Shown here: positions 42,599-50,560 of the stretch, in pieces
Position numbering within the stretch: the first letter of the stretch is position 1
Layout: each line of letters begins with the position of its first letter
NCBI RefSeq assembly: GCF_020097835.1
Contig: NZ_CP083666.1
Location: forward strand, 1,054,001-1,118,000
Direction: 5' to 3'
From: Haloprofundus halobius
GTDB taxonomy: Archaea > Halobacteriota > Halobacteria > Halobacteriales > Haloferacaceae
DNA length: 64,000 nucleotides
The notes under the pieces: model-generated
The model's input: only the letters and a program-made list of their open reading frames with translations
Database searches by the model: none
What the model was told of the DNA's origin: nothing
Made by a program: the position numbers and the translations under genes

Positions 42599-43789
42599 AT
42601 GAGTACCTCCGATACCGGCCGAATCCCGGTCACCGTCGTCAGCGGTTATCTCGGGGCGGGGAAGACGACGCTCGTCAACCACATCCTGCAGAATCGCCGA
42701 GGCATGGACGTCGCCGTCGTCGTCAACGACATGGGCGAGGTGAACGTCGACGCCGAACTGCTCGCCGACGCCGACGACAGCGAGGAAGGGATTCTCGACC
42801 TCTCGAACGGCTGTATCTGCTGCGAGCTCCAAGGCGATTTGCTCGAGCAAACCGCTGAGTTAGCCGAGACGCGGTCGTTCGACTACCTGCTCGTCGAGTC
42901 CTCCGGAATCAGCGAACCGCTGCCCGTCGCACGGTCGTTCGTCGAAGGCTCGCCCGAGAGCGACGTCGATCCGACGGAGCACTACCGGCTCGATACCACC
43001 GTCTCGGTCGTCGATGCCTACGGCTTCTGGAAAGAGTTCGACCCGACGACGCGGAAAGCGTCCGCCTCCGTGGACCGACCGCTCGCCGACGTGTTCGTCG
43101 ACCAGATCGAGTTCTGCGACGTGCTCCTTTTGAACAAGTGCGACATGGTTCCCGACGACGAACTCGACCGCATCGAGTCGGTGATCCGTGAACTCCAACC
43201 GCGCGCTGACCTCACCCGGACAACCTACTCGGAGGTCGACCCCGAGCGTATCCTCGGTACCGGCCGGTTCGACGTGACCGACGCTCGGAAAAACGTCGGC
43301 TGGAAACGGCGCCTCGCCGAACACGAACGAGGGGCGGGAGCGGGGGCGTCTCACGCCGACCACGATGGGCACGATCGCGATAGACACGAGCACGCCGACC
43401 ACGGCAACGGCGGACTGACCGCCGCCGAGGCCCACGGCGTCTCGTCGTTCGTGTACGCGACGGAGATACCGTTTCACCCGAACCGGTTCGCGGCGTGGCT
43501 TCGAGACTGGGACGGGAGTATCGTCCGCGCGAAGGGCTTTTTCCTCCTTGCGGGCCGCGAGGAGTCGGTGATGGGGCTGAGCCAGGCGGGGCCGTCGGTA
43601 CAGGCAGGTCCGATCGGTGAGTGGGACGAGGATACGCCGCGGACGAGACTCGTCTTCATCGGAAGCGAGATGGACGAAGCGGCGCTTCGCGCGGAACTCG
43701 ACGACTGCCTACTGGCCGAACGAGCCGAGGGTACCGAGGCGGCGTCGAGCGACGACCCGTTCCCGCTGGCGGTGACGGTCGACGAGTGA
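42599..43789 (+). CDS. CobW/ZNG-type G3E GTPase (metal chaperone)
   Basis: 396 residues from ATG 42599. Walker A VVSGYLGAGKTTLVNHIL, metal-binding CxCC in SNGCICCELQGDLLEQ, LNKCD for GTP recognition, C-terminal CobW_C domain (HGVSSFVYATEIPFHPNRF). A His/Asp-rich insert SHADHDGHDRDRHEHADHG (about 257-276) fits zinc or cobalt binding. The family inserts metals into target enzymes, commonly under zinc shortage. The cupin upstream may be a related target, which is inference. Confidence 0.92.
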   Translation: MSTSDTGRIPVTVVSGYLGAGKTTLVNHILQNRRGMDVAVVVNDMGEVNVDAELLADADDSEEGILDLSNGCICCELQGDLLEQTAELAETRSFDYLLVESSGISEPLPVARSFVEGSPESDVDPTEHYRLDTTVSVVDAYGFWKEFDPTTRKASASVDRPLADVFVDQIEFCDVLLLNKCDMVPDDELDRIESVIRELQPRADLTRTTYSEVDPERILGTGRFDVTDARKNVGWKRRLAEHERGAGAGASHADHDGHDRDRHEHADHGNGGLTAAEAHGVSSFVYATEIPFHPNRFAAWLRDWDGSIVRAKGFFLLAGREESVMGLSQAGPSVQAGPIGEWDEDTPRTRLVFIGSEMDEAALRAELDDCLLAERAEGTEAASSDDPFPLAVTVDE

Positions 43790-43805
43790 CCGTCTCGCGA
43801 ATCGT

Positions 43806-43958
43806 TCAGGCGAACTCCTCGCGGAGTTCGTCCCACGACTCGTCGAACCCGTAGTTCGCGTTCGCGGCTCGCTGACGTTCGATGGCGTCCTGATACACGG
43901 TGTCGTACTGAAGCAACTCTCCCCACCCCTCCATCGCGTAGTTACAGTACTGGCACAT
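43806..43958 (-). CDS. 50-residue CxxC zinc protein
   Basis: 50 residues from ATG 43956-43958. MCQYCNYAMEGWGELLQYDT: a CxxC right at the N-terminus, then a helical acidic C-terminal half (AIERQRAANANYGFDESWDE). Only one Cys pair, so the metal may be bound with His or by a dimer. Small zinc proteins of this kind are common in haloarchaea. It is divergent from another tiny zinc-finger gene at 44070. The longer open frame upstream is less likely. Confidence 0.75.
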   Translation of the reverse strand: MCQYCNYAMEGWGELLQYDTVYQDAIERQRAANANYGFDESWDELREEFA

Positions 43959-44069
43959 TGTCACGATAGATACGGCGTGTTCACGTATATATCTACCATC
44001 TGTGACGCTTTCCGGACGACGAAATAAGAAACTTGATAAGTAAGTGGACATGAGAGTGTCTGACTACCT

Positions 44070-44192
44070 GTGATAACCGGAAACTGCGACCATTGTAACT
44101 GGTCGATGCTCGCCACGTCGTACCCCGAGATGGTGCAGGCGTACCAGACGCACCTCAGAGAGAACCACCACGACGTGTGGATTCGAACCTAA
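44070..44192 (+). CDS. 40-residue C2H2-like zinc-finger protein
   Basis: Read directly: GTG 44070-44072 to TAA 44190-44192, 40 codons (MITGNCDHCNWSMLATSYPE, then MVQAYQTHLRENHHDVWIRT). CxxC near the N-terminus and H-x4-HH near the C-terminus give a C2H2-type single finger: Cys-x2-Cys-x(18)-His-x4-His. Its short length and the neighbouring small zinc gene, 111 bases away and divergent, suggest a paired micro-protein locus. The function is unknown. Confidence 0.7.
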   Translation: MITGNCDHCNWSMLATSYPEMVQAYQTHLRENHHDVWIRT

Positions 44193-44219
44193 AAAGGCGA
44201 GTTCGACAGCTTCCTCGAC

Positions 44220-45389
44220 TTACGGTTCGAGGAGCACCTTCGTGACGCCCTCCTCGCGGTTGTCGAACCGCTCGTACATCTCCGGCGCTTCGTCGAGACC
44301 GACGCGGTGAGAGACGACGAACGTCGGGTCGGCCCGGCCTTCGATGATCATGTCGCGTAGCTGTCTGTTGTAGCGCTTGACGTTACACTGACCCGTTCCG
44401 AGCGCGATACCCTTCTCGAACAGCTTCCCGAAGTCGATACCGAGTCTCCCCTGTGCGGCCATCTCGTCGGGCGCGCCGGGGTCCGAGGGGACGTAGAGTC
44501 CGGGGATACCGAGTTTGCCGGTCGGGCGGACGGTCTGGATGAGTTGGTTGAGAACTACTGCCGGATTCTCGCGCGCCGGGTCGTAGGCGTCGTCGGTGAC
44601 GTCGGTCTCCGGGTCGATCGCCTGATAGCCGACCGCGTCGACGCCTTTGTCGACACCTTCGCCACCGTGAGCGTCTCTGATCTGTTCGATCGGGTCCGAC
44701 TCCTCGAAGTTGATCGGCATCGCGTCGCAGTGCTGCTCGGCGAGTTCGAGACGACTGTCGACGCGGTCGACGACGTATATCTCGGACGCGCCCTGAATCT
44801 TCGCGCTGTAAGCCGCCATCAGGCCGACCGGTCCGGCCCCGTAGATGGCGATGGACTCGCCGGGTTGGAGGTCAGCGAGTCGCGTGCCGTGCCACCCGGT
44901 CGGGAAGATGTCCGCGAGAAGCGCGAACGCGTCCTCCTGTTCGTCACCCTCCGGGAGCTTCAGCGCGTTGAAGTCGGCGTAGGGGACGCGGAGTTTCTCG
45001 GCCTGTCCGCCCATATACGGCCCCATGGCGACGTAACCGTACGCTCCGCCGGCGAAGCCCGGATTGACGTTCGTACAGAAGCCCGTGTAACCGTTCTCAC
45101 AGTTCTGACAGAACCCGCAGGCGACGTTGAACGGCATGACGACGCGGTCACCTTCTTCCAACGTATCGACACCGTCACCGACCTGTTGGACGACACCCAT
45201 GTTCTCGTGCCCGAAGACGATACCCGGATCCGCCGACGTTCGCCCCTCGTACATGTGGAGATCTGACCCACAGATACACGACGTGGTAATGTCGACGATT
45301 ATGTCGTTGGGGTGTTGGAGTTCCGGTTCGTCCACTTCCTCGACCGCGACCTCGTTCGGTCCTTTGTAAACCACAGCGTTCATTGACAT
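44220..45389 (-). CDS. Zinc-dependent alcohol/formaldehyde dehydrogenase (FDH-like)
   Basis: 389 residues from ATG 45387-45389. Catalytic zinc Cys in TSCICGSDLH, the GHENMG motif, structural zinc cluster CGFCQNCENGYTGFC, and the NAD-binding IYGAGPVGLMAAYSAKI. The insert pattern (AGGAYGYVAMGPYMGGQAEK) matches the glutathione-independent formaldehyde dehydrogenase subgroup. It would oxidise formaldehyde or other aldehydes/alcohols with NAD. ATG at 45381 is an alternative start. Confidence 0.92.
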   Translation of the reverse strand: MSMNAVVYKGPNEVAVEEVDEPELQHPNDIIVDITTSCICGSDLHMYEGRTSADPGIVFGHENMGVVQQVGDGVDTLEEGDRVVMPFNVACGFCQNCENGYTGFCTNVNPGFAGGAYGYVAMGPYMGGQAEKLRVPYADFNALKLPEGDEQEDAFALLADIFPTGWHGTRLADLQPGESIAIYGAGPVGLMAAYSAKIQGASEIYVVDRVDSRLELAEQHCDAMPINFEESDPIEQIRDAHGGEGVDKGVDAVGYQAIDPETDVTDDAYDPARENPAVVLNQLIQTVRPTGKLGIPGLYVPSDPGAPDEMAAQGRLGIDFGKLFEKGIALGTGQCNVKRYNRQLRDMIIEGRADPTFVVSHRVGLDEAPEMYERFDNREEGVTKVLLEP

Positions 45390-45692
45390 CTGTTAGAACC
45401 TCACATAGTGACCCATCAGACACGCTATTATATCTAATTCATGATAAGTTGAGATACGGCGGGAATGTTACCATCGGCCGTGCAGAACGTACCATCAGTC
45501 GCACCACGTCTCACGATGATAACTCAGTCTGTTTCGTCGTTGGTCTTCGGACGTGTGGTCCCGTACTCGACGCCTCGGTGTGTTTTTCTCTCACGCTTCC
45601 GTATCCCGTTCGTGAACGTTCTCGGGGAGATTGTCGGACGCGACCGGCGAACCGACCGCTCGGCGGTCCATCACCCGTCGGCGGGGCGGACG
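45390..45692. other. 303-base gap, promoter region
   Basis: No gene seen. An AT-rich TTATATCTAATTCATGATAA lies at about 45430-45449, a good promoter candidate for the dehydrogenase gene on the minus strand (45389). The reading frame before the next gene is open upstream but basic and Ser/Arg-rich and is not used. Confidence 0.45.
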
Positions 45693-46328
45693 ATGAGTTA
45701 CCACGACTTCTGTACGACGGCGTGGAAAGCCGGCAACGTGTTTCGACACCTCGGCGTCGCGGGCGGGCGCGGCGTCGAGATCGAACCCATCGGGTCGCCG
45801 GAGTCGCTTCTCAGTTTCTTCGGCGCAACGCTACTCGGGTCGCCCGTCCGATTCGAGATTCGCGACGACGATGAGGCGCGCCTCGTCGTCGCCACCGCCG
45901 ACCGGGAAGCCGAGTTCGACCCCTCGCCGGGGACGAAACTCGTCGTTTACGGCGACTGCCCGACCCGTCCCGACACGACGTACTGGGAGTCCGATGTGTG
46001 GAGCGAGAACCCGGCGATTCCGCCGTACGAGATAGAACCATCCACACCGGCGCTTGTCACCCACGAGACGACGTACAGCCACGAGCAACTGCTGACGCTC
46101 GCCGAGCGCGTCGTCGACGACTACGACCTGAGTGCCACCTCGAGAGTCGCCGTTGCCGGTTCGCTCTCACATCCCGGCGTCGTCGTCGCGGGCGTCGTCG
46201 CCCCGCTTCTCGTCGGCGGAACGGCCGTCCTCGGGTCGAAGACCGACGAGATGGCCACCCTCGCCGTCGTCACCGACGACGAGACGGCGGACGCCTCGTC
46301 CGTCGTCGACGCCGACACGGTACTGTAG
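45693..46328 (+). CDS. Truncated AMP-ligase-like protein (ANL N-terminal fragment)
   Basis: 211 residues from ATG 45693. The pattern resembles the N-terminal part of AMP-forming ligases: NVFRHLGVAGGRGVEIEPIG, then THETTYSHEQLLTLAERVV and SRVAVAGSLSHPGVVVAGVV. The nucleotide-binding P-loop (SSGTTGxPKG) and the C-terminal lid are missing, so it cannot act alone as an acyl-CoA ligase. It ends before an amidohydrolase gene. Probably a family of short haloarchaeal homologues, or a truncated gene. Confidence 0.7.
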   Translation: MSYHDFCTTAWKAGNVFRHLGVAGGRGVEIEPIGSPESLLSFFGATLLGSPVRFEIRDDDEARLVVATADREAEFDPSPGTKLVVYGDCPTRPDTTYWESDVWSENPAIPPYEIEPSTPALVTHETTYSHEQLLTLAERVVDDYDLSATSRVAVAGSLSHPGVVVAGVVAPLLVGGTAVLGSKTDEMATLAVVTDDETADASSVVDADTVL

Positions 46329-46391
46329 AATCCCGTCCGCACGGACTGCCGGACACCAAAGCGCTACGTTCGCCGGGCGAAATCTCCGAGC

Positions 46392-47750
46392 ATGACCGAC
46401 GTAGCCGACCGCAAGCGCCGGGCCGTCGAAGCCATCGACGAACACGCCGACGACATCGTCGCCTTCGCGAAAGACGTCGAAGCCGAACCGGAACTCGGGT
46501 TCAAAGAGACGGAGACCACGAGAAAAGTCGTCGCCGAACTCGAAGGAATGGGTCTCGGCGTCGAGGAGAACATCGCCGTCACCGGAGCGAAAGCTCGGTT
46601 CGGGGCCGATGGTACCGGCGGCCCCGACGACGGAGCAAACGAGTTCGTCGTCGCCGTTCTCGGCGAACTCGACGCGCTCGTCAACCCCGCGCACCCGAAG
46701 GCGAACCCCGAAACGGGCGCGTGTCACGCCTGCGGCCACCACGCGCAACTGGCGAATCTCGTCGGCGCGGCGTACGGCCTCACCGCCGCGGGCGTCACAG
46801 ACGACCTCGACGGTGCTATCGACTTCATCGCCGTCCCCGCCGAGGAGTATCTCGACCTGGGCTACCGCCGGAAACTGGTCGAGAGCGGCGACGTGGAGTT
46901 CCTCGGCGGCAAGCAGGAACTCATCCGCCGCGGCCACCTCGACGACGTGGACTGCGCGATGATGATTCACGCCGGGAGCGACACGCCCGAGCGCGTCGTC
47001 ACGAGCGACTTCTCCTCGAACGGGTTCGTCGGCAAGTTCGTCACCTACGAGGGCAAGGAGTCCCACGCCGGTGCCGCCCCCGAGGAGGGTGTCAACGCGC
47101 TCAACGCGGCGATGCTCGGGATGAACGCCGTCCACGCGAACCGGGAGACGTTCGCCGACGACGACCACGTCCGCGTCCACCCCATCGTCACCAACGGCGG
47201 CGACGGCGTCAACGTCGTCCCGAGCGACGTGCAGATGGAGTCGTACGTCCGCGCGAGCACTATCGAAGCCGTCACCGACGCCAACGAGAAGACGAACCGC
47301 GCGCTCGAATCCGGTGCGATGGCCGTCGGCGCGAACGTCGAAATCGAGGACTACCCGGGCTACATGCCGCTGCGGACGGACGAGACGATGGTGTCGACGT
47401 ACGACGCCAACGTCGCGGAGTTGCTGGGCGAGGAGGCGCTCACGCCCGGCAAACCGCATCTCACCGGGTCGACCGACATGGGCGACGTGACGCAGATTCT
47501 CCCCGGAATCCACCCCTACGTCGGCGGCTTCTCCGGCGCGGTCCACGCCCGTGACTTCGAGGTCGTCGACGAGGAGATGGCGTACGTCATCCCCGCGAAA
47601 CTGACGGCGATGCTCGTCGTCGACCTGCTCTCGAACCTCGAAAAACAGGCCGAGATTCGCGCGGCGAAGGATAAAAAACGCTCCGTCGACGAGTATCTGG
47701 AGACGGTGCGGGCGATGCGCGAGACGGTCGTCGGCGAGTACAAAACGTGA
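46392..47750 (+). CDS. M20 amidohydrolase (AbgB-like)
   Basis: 452 residues from ATG 46392. Metal-binding motif GELDALVNP, ACHACGHHAQLANLVGAAYG with the two His, catalytic Glu in PAEEYLDLG, and the dimerisation domain in the middle (GKESHAGAAPEEGVNALNAA). It resembles aminobenzoyl-glutamate utilisation B-type hydrolases, which cut amides between an acyl group and glutamate. It is 64 bases after the AMP-ligase-like gene, possibly in one operon. The C-terminal tail is helical and charged. Confidence 0.9.
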   Translation: MTDVADRKRRAVEAIDEHADDIVAFAKDVEAEPELGFKETETTRKVVAELEGMGLGVEENIAVTGAKARFGADGTGGPDDGANEFVVAVLGELDALVNPAHPKANPETGACHACGHHAQLANLVGAAYGLTAAGVTDDLDGAIDFIAVPAEEYLDLGYRRKLVESGDVEFLGGKQELIRRGHLDDVDCAMMIHAGSDTPERVVTSDFSSNGFVGKFVTYEGKESHAGAAPEEGVNALNAAMLGMNAVHANRETFADDDHVRVHPIVTNGGDGVNVVPSDVQMESYVRASTIEAVTDANEKTNRALESGAMAVGANVEIEDYPGYMPLRTDETMVSTYDANVAELLGEEALTPGKPHLTGSTDMGDVTQILPGIHPYVGGFSGAVHARDFEVVDEEMAYVIPAKLTAMLVVDLLSNLEKQAEIRAAKDKKRSVDEYLETVRAMRETVVGEYKT

Positions 47751-47752
47751 GG

Positions 47753-48547
47753 TCAGTCGGCGAGGTCGGCGGCGTCCAGCGGCCGGGCGTCGTTCCAGTA
47801 TCGGTCGTGAACGTCGTGGGCCCACGCCAGCACGGTGTCGTCGTCGGTGTCGACCGAGGCCTGCAGCAGTCCGTCGCCGTCACGGAGAAACAGGTGGACC
47901 ACGTCGTCGGCGGCGGTCAGCGCGACGGGCACGTCGTCGTCGACGATACGGAGTTCCGCGCCGGGGAGGTCGACCAGTTCGAGAAGGCGCTCGCGGAGCG
48001 CCGAGTCGTCGGCGATGGCGTCGATGGCGCTCGCCGAGAAGACGCCCTCGAACGTCTGTTGTTCCTCGGCGACGCGACGCCGAACCACGTTCATGCTCTG
48101 CTCGTTGAACGCGTGCGAGACGATTTCGACTCGCTCGGCATCCCGCAGGAGTCCGAGTACGCGCTGGACTGGCGCGTTCGGACGCGTCTGCGTCGGGGTC
48201 GTGATGGTCGCGTCCCTGAGCTGTCGGAGGTCGAACGTCATCGACTCGGTCGGCAGCCAGTTCGCCACCTGACGGAGTCGCTGCTCGGTCTCGACGATCT
48301 CGCGGAGATTCGAGAACCCGGCCGCGACTAACCGTCCGGTCGGCGTCGCCGCGTACTCCCGGTCCGTCTGTCTGACCCAGTTTCGGTCCTCGAAATCGCG
48401 GAGGATACGACCGAGCGTCGGCTGTGACGCGCCGGTTCGCTCCTGGAGCTCGCGGCGCGTGTGCGACACTTCGGCCACCGCGTCCAACACCTCGACCCGG
48501 TTCGCCGAGAGCGCGAGAAACTCGATGTCTTCGAGCGCCGATTCCAT
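47753..48547 (-). CDS. HTH transcriptional regulator (FilR1-like middle domain)
   Basis: 264 residues from ATG 48545-48547. N-terminal winged helix: FLALSANRVEVLDAVAEV, RRELQERTGASQPTLGRILR, RNWVRQTDREYAATPTG. The rest is a long effector domain similar to archaeal FilR1/methanogen regulators (RVLGLLRDAERVEIVSHAFN, then VVHLFLRDGDGLL). It sits divergent from the EamA exporter, which it may control. That is position-based. Confidence 0.87.
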   Translation of the reverse strand: MESALEDIEFLALSANRVEVLDAVAEVSHTRRELQERTGASQPTLGRILRDFEDRNWVRQTDREYAATPTGRLVAAGFSNLREIVETEQRLRQVANWLPTESMTFDLRQLRDATITTPTQTRPNAPVQRVLGLLRDAERVEIVSHAFNEQSMNVVRRRVAEEQQTFEGVFSASAIDAIADDSALRERLLELVDLPGAELRIVDDDVPVALTAADDVVHLFLRDGDGLLQASVDTDDDTVLAWAHDVHDRYWNDARPLDAADLAD

Positions 48548-48764
48548 GGGCCGTCTTCGACCGACTCCCACAAGTGGTTTTCGCACCGTGAATGTATTTC
48601 ATTGTCTGAAAAAACGGTGAACGGCACCCGGTTTTCTTGCTATGAAAAATTTACTGAATATATGTTTAAGCCCCGCATCCCTTTCTACAGTCGATGACGA
48701 TTCGCTTCACTTTACTGGTCGGCCGGGTCGCGGCGCCCATGGCGACGACGGAGGTGTCCCCGTA

Positions 48765-49760
48765 GTGGTCGCCAAACGCTCGCTCGTGTTCTTCGCGCTC
48801 GCCAGTATCTTCTTCGGCGGCGTGTTCGTCGCCGCTAAAGCCGGCCTCTCGTACTTTCCGCCGCTGTTGTTCGTCGCACTCCGTTTCGATGTCGCCGCGG
48901 CGGTGCTTCTCGGCTACGTGGCGCTCACGACGACCCGCGAGGACCTCTTTCCCTCGACGCGCGGCGACGTCGCGGGCATTCTCGCCACCGGTGTGCTCGC
49001 CATCGGCCTCGCCAACGGTCTCTTGTTCGTCGGCCAGCAGTACGTTTCTAGTGCTGTTGGCTCCATCATCTTCAGCCTCTCGCCCATCTTCACGCCGCTT
49101 CTCGCCGCCTTCCTCCTCTCCGACGAGCGACTCTCGCGACGCGGCGTCGTCGGCGTGCTCGTCGGCCTCCTCGGCGTGGCGCTCGTCGTCGGCGTCGACC
49201 CCCAGAATCTCCTCGGCGGCGGCGTCGTCGGCAAGGCCGTCATCCTCGGCGGTGCCGTGAGCGCGGCTCTCGGCAGCGTGCTCATTCGTCGCGCCGACGG
49301 CTCGCTTTCGAGTACCGTTCGGACCGCGTGGGCGCTCCCCGTGAGCGCGCTCATGGTCCACGGGATGAGCCTCGGTGCGGGCGAGTCGCTCTCGGCCGTC
49401 TCGTGGTCACCCGCGGCGTTCGTCGCGCTCGGCTACGTCGGCGTCCTCGCGGGCGCGGCCGCCTACATCGCCTACTTCGGCCTGCTCGACGACGTGGGCG
49501 CGATTCGGGCGAGTCTCGTCTTCTACGTCAGCCCCGTCGTCGCGACGCTCGGCGGCTGGGCACTCCTCGGCGAGTCGATCTCGCTCTCTACTATCGCCGG
49601 ATTCGGCGTCATCTTCGCCGGATTCGCGGTTCTCGGTTCCGAGGAACTCGAAGGTCGGCTTCCGGAACTCGTGGCGCGGCTTCCGACCGGCGAGTCGTCG
49701 ACGGTGTTGACCGACGGCGGCCGCGACACCGAGAGTCGGACGGGGTGCGACGCGGACTGA
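48765..49760 (+). CDS. EamA/DMT-family transporter
   Basis: 331 residues from GTG 48765. Ten transmembrane helices in two EamA halves. Characteristic sequences: FFGGVFVAAKAGLSYFPPLL, FSLSPIFTPLLAAFLLSDER, and FVSPVVATLGGWALLGESI. Drug/metabolite exporter of unknown substrate. GTG is preceded by GGAGGTG nine bases before, which decides the start. The acidic C-terminal tail (VARLPTGESSTVLTDGGRD) is not part of the membrane core. Divergent from the HTH regulator with 217 bases between, where several AT-rich motifs lie. Confidence 0.93.
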   Translation: MVAKRSLVFFALASIFFGGVFVAAKAGLSYFPPLLFVALRFDVAAAVLLGYVALTTTREDLFPSTRGDVAGILATGVLAIGLANGLLFVGQQYVSSAVGSIIFSLSPIFTPLLAAFLLSDERLSRRGVVGVLVGLLGVALVVGVDPQNLLGGGVVGKAVILGGAVSAALGSVLIRRADGSLSSTVRTAWALPVSALMVHGMSLGAGESLSAVSWSPAAFVALGYVGVLAGAAAYIAYFGLLDDVGAIRASLVFYVSPVVATLGGWALLGESISLSTIAGFGVIFAGFAVLGSEELEGRLPELVARLPTGESSTVLTDGGRDTESRTGCDAD

Positions 49761-49849
49761 GCGGTGATTCCGCTCGTCTGTCGAACGCTCCGAGATAATT
49801 GGCTTCTGATGACAATTTTCTTTTACTGACGGCTGAAACGCCTGAACCG

Positions 49850-50527
49850 ATGGTCTCCGAGAGCACGAAGACGACGCTCCTCCTCCTTTTCGGAATCGGA
49901 CTGCTGTTGAATCCCGTGTACCTCTATCCGAACAACCTCGACGGCACCGAACCCGTCGTGACCTACGAAGTCGAACCGGTAGAGAACGAGTCTCGCGCGG
50001 AGTCCGTGGTCGCGTTCTCTGAACAGACGCTCACGTGCGGGACCGAGCGGGCTTGCGCGCTCGAACGCGAGGTGGCCGAACGGGGTTCGATCGAATACAA
50101 TCACTCAGTTGCAGAGCGCGAAGAGGCGCACTTGGACCCGACACAGCAGCGGTGGGCGAGATACAACCTCGTCGCAATCGATGGACAGTTCTACGCTCCG
50201 GAGGTGAGACAGGACGGCGAGCGGACGATGCTGACCCACCGCGAACTCTCGACGATGGAGGCGCTCGACCACATCGCGGTTCCGAGTAACGAGACGTCGC
50301 CCGAGGTTCGTCGGGCCGTAGAAACCGGCTCGGTCACGGTCGTCGACCACCGAATCCCCGAGTTCGAGCGCGGCGACCCCATCGCCCACGAGGGCGAGGT
50401 GTACGCCGTGGCGGGGCGGAGCTACAGTTGGGGCCTTTCGGAGAACGTCCTCGTCTGGCGGGGGTTGTTCGTGCTTGTCGGAGTCACGAGCGTGGCTGTC
50501 GCGTGGGACCTTCGCGGGCGGGAGTAG
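49850..50527 (+). CDS. Membrane-anchored protein of unknown function
   Basis: 225 residues from ATG 49850. One hydrophobic helix near the N-terminus (TLLLLFGIGLLLNPVYLYP), a long soluble part of about 170 residues, and one at the C-terminus (LFVLVGVTSVAVAWDLRG). The soluble part is acidic with motifs such as RACALEREVAERG and FYAPEVRQDGERTML. No domain is recognised. The two-helix arrangement suggests a membrane-bound extracellular loop. Confidence 0.75.
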   Translation: MVSESTKTTLLLLFGIGLLLNPVYLYPNNLDGTEPVVTYEVEPVENESRAESVVAFSEQTLTCGTERACALEREVAERGSIEYNHSVAEREEAHLDPTQQRWARYNLVAIDGQFYAPEVRQDGERTMLTHRELSTMEALDHIAVPSNETSPEVRRAVETGSVTVVDHRIPEFERGDPIAHEGEVYAVAGRSYSWGLSENVLVWRGLFVLVGVTSVAVAWDLRGRE

Positions 50528-50560
50528 GGAGCTAGACTCCCCGTATCTCTCTTCGATTCC

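Noticed and set aside
45998-47554. 518-codon plus-strand frame shifted from the amidohydrolase
   Set aside because: Arg-rich shadow of the M20 gene in another frame, without a motif.
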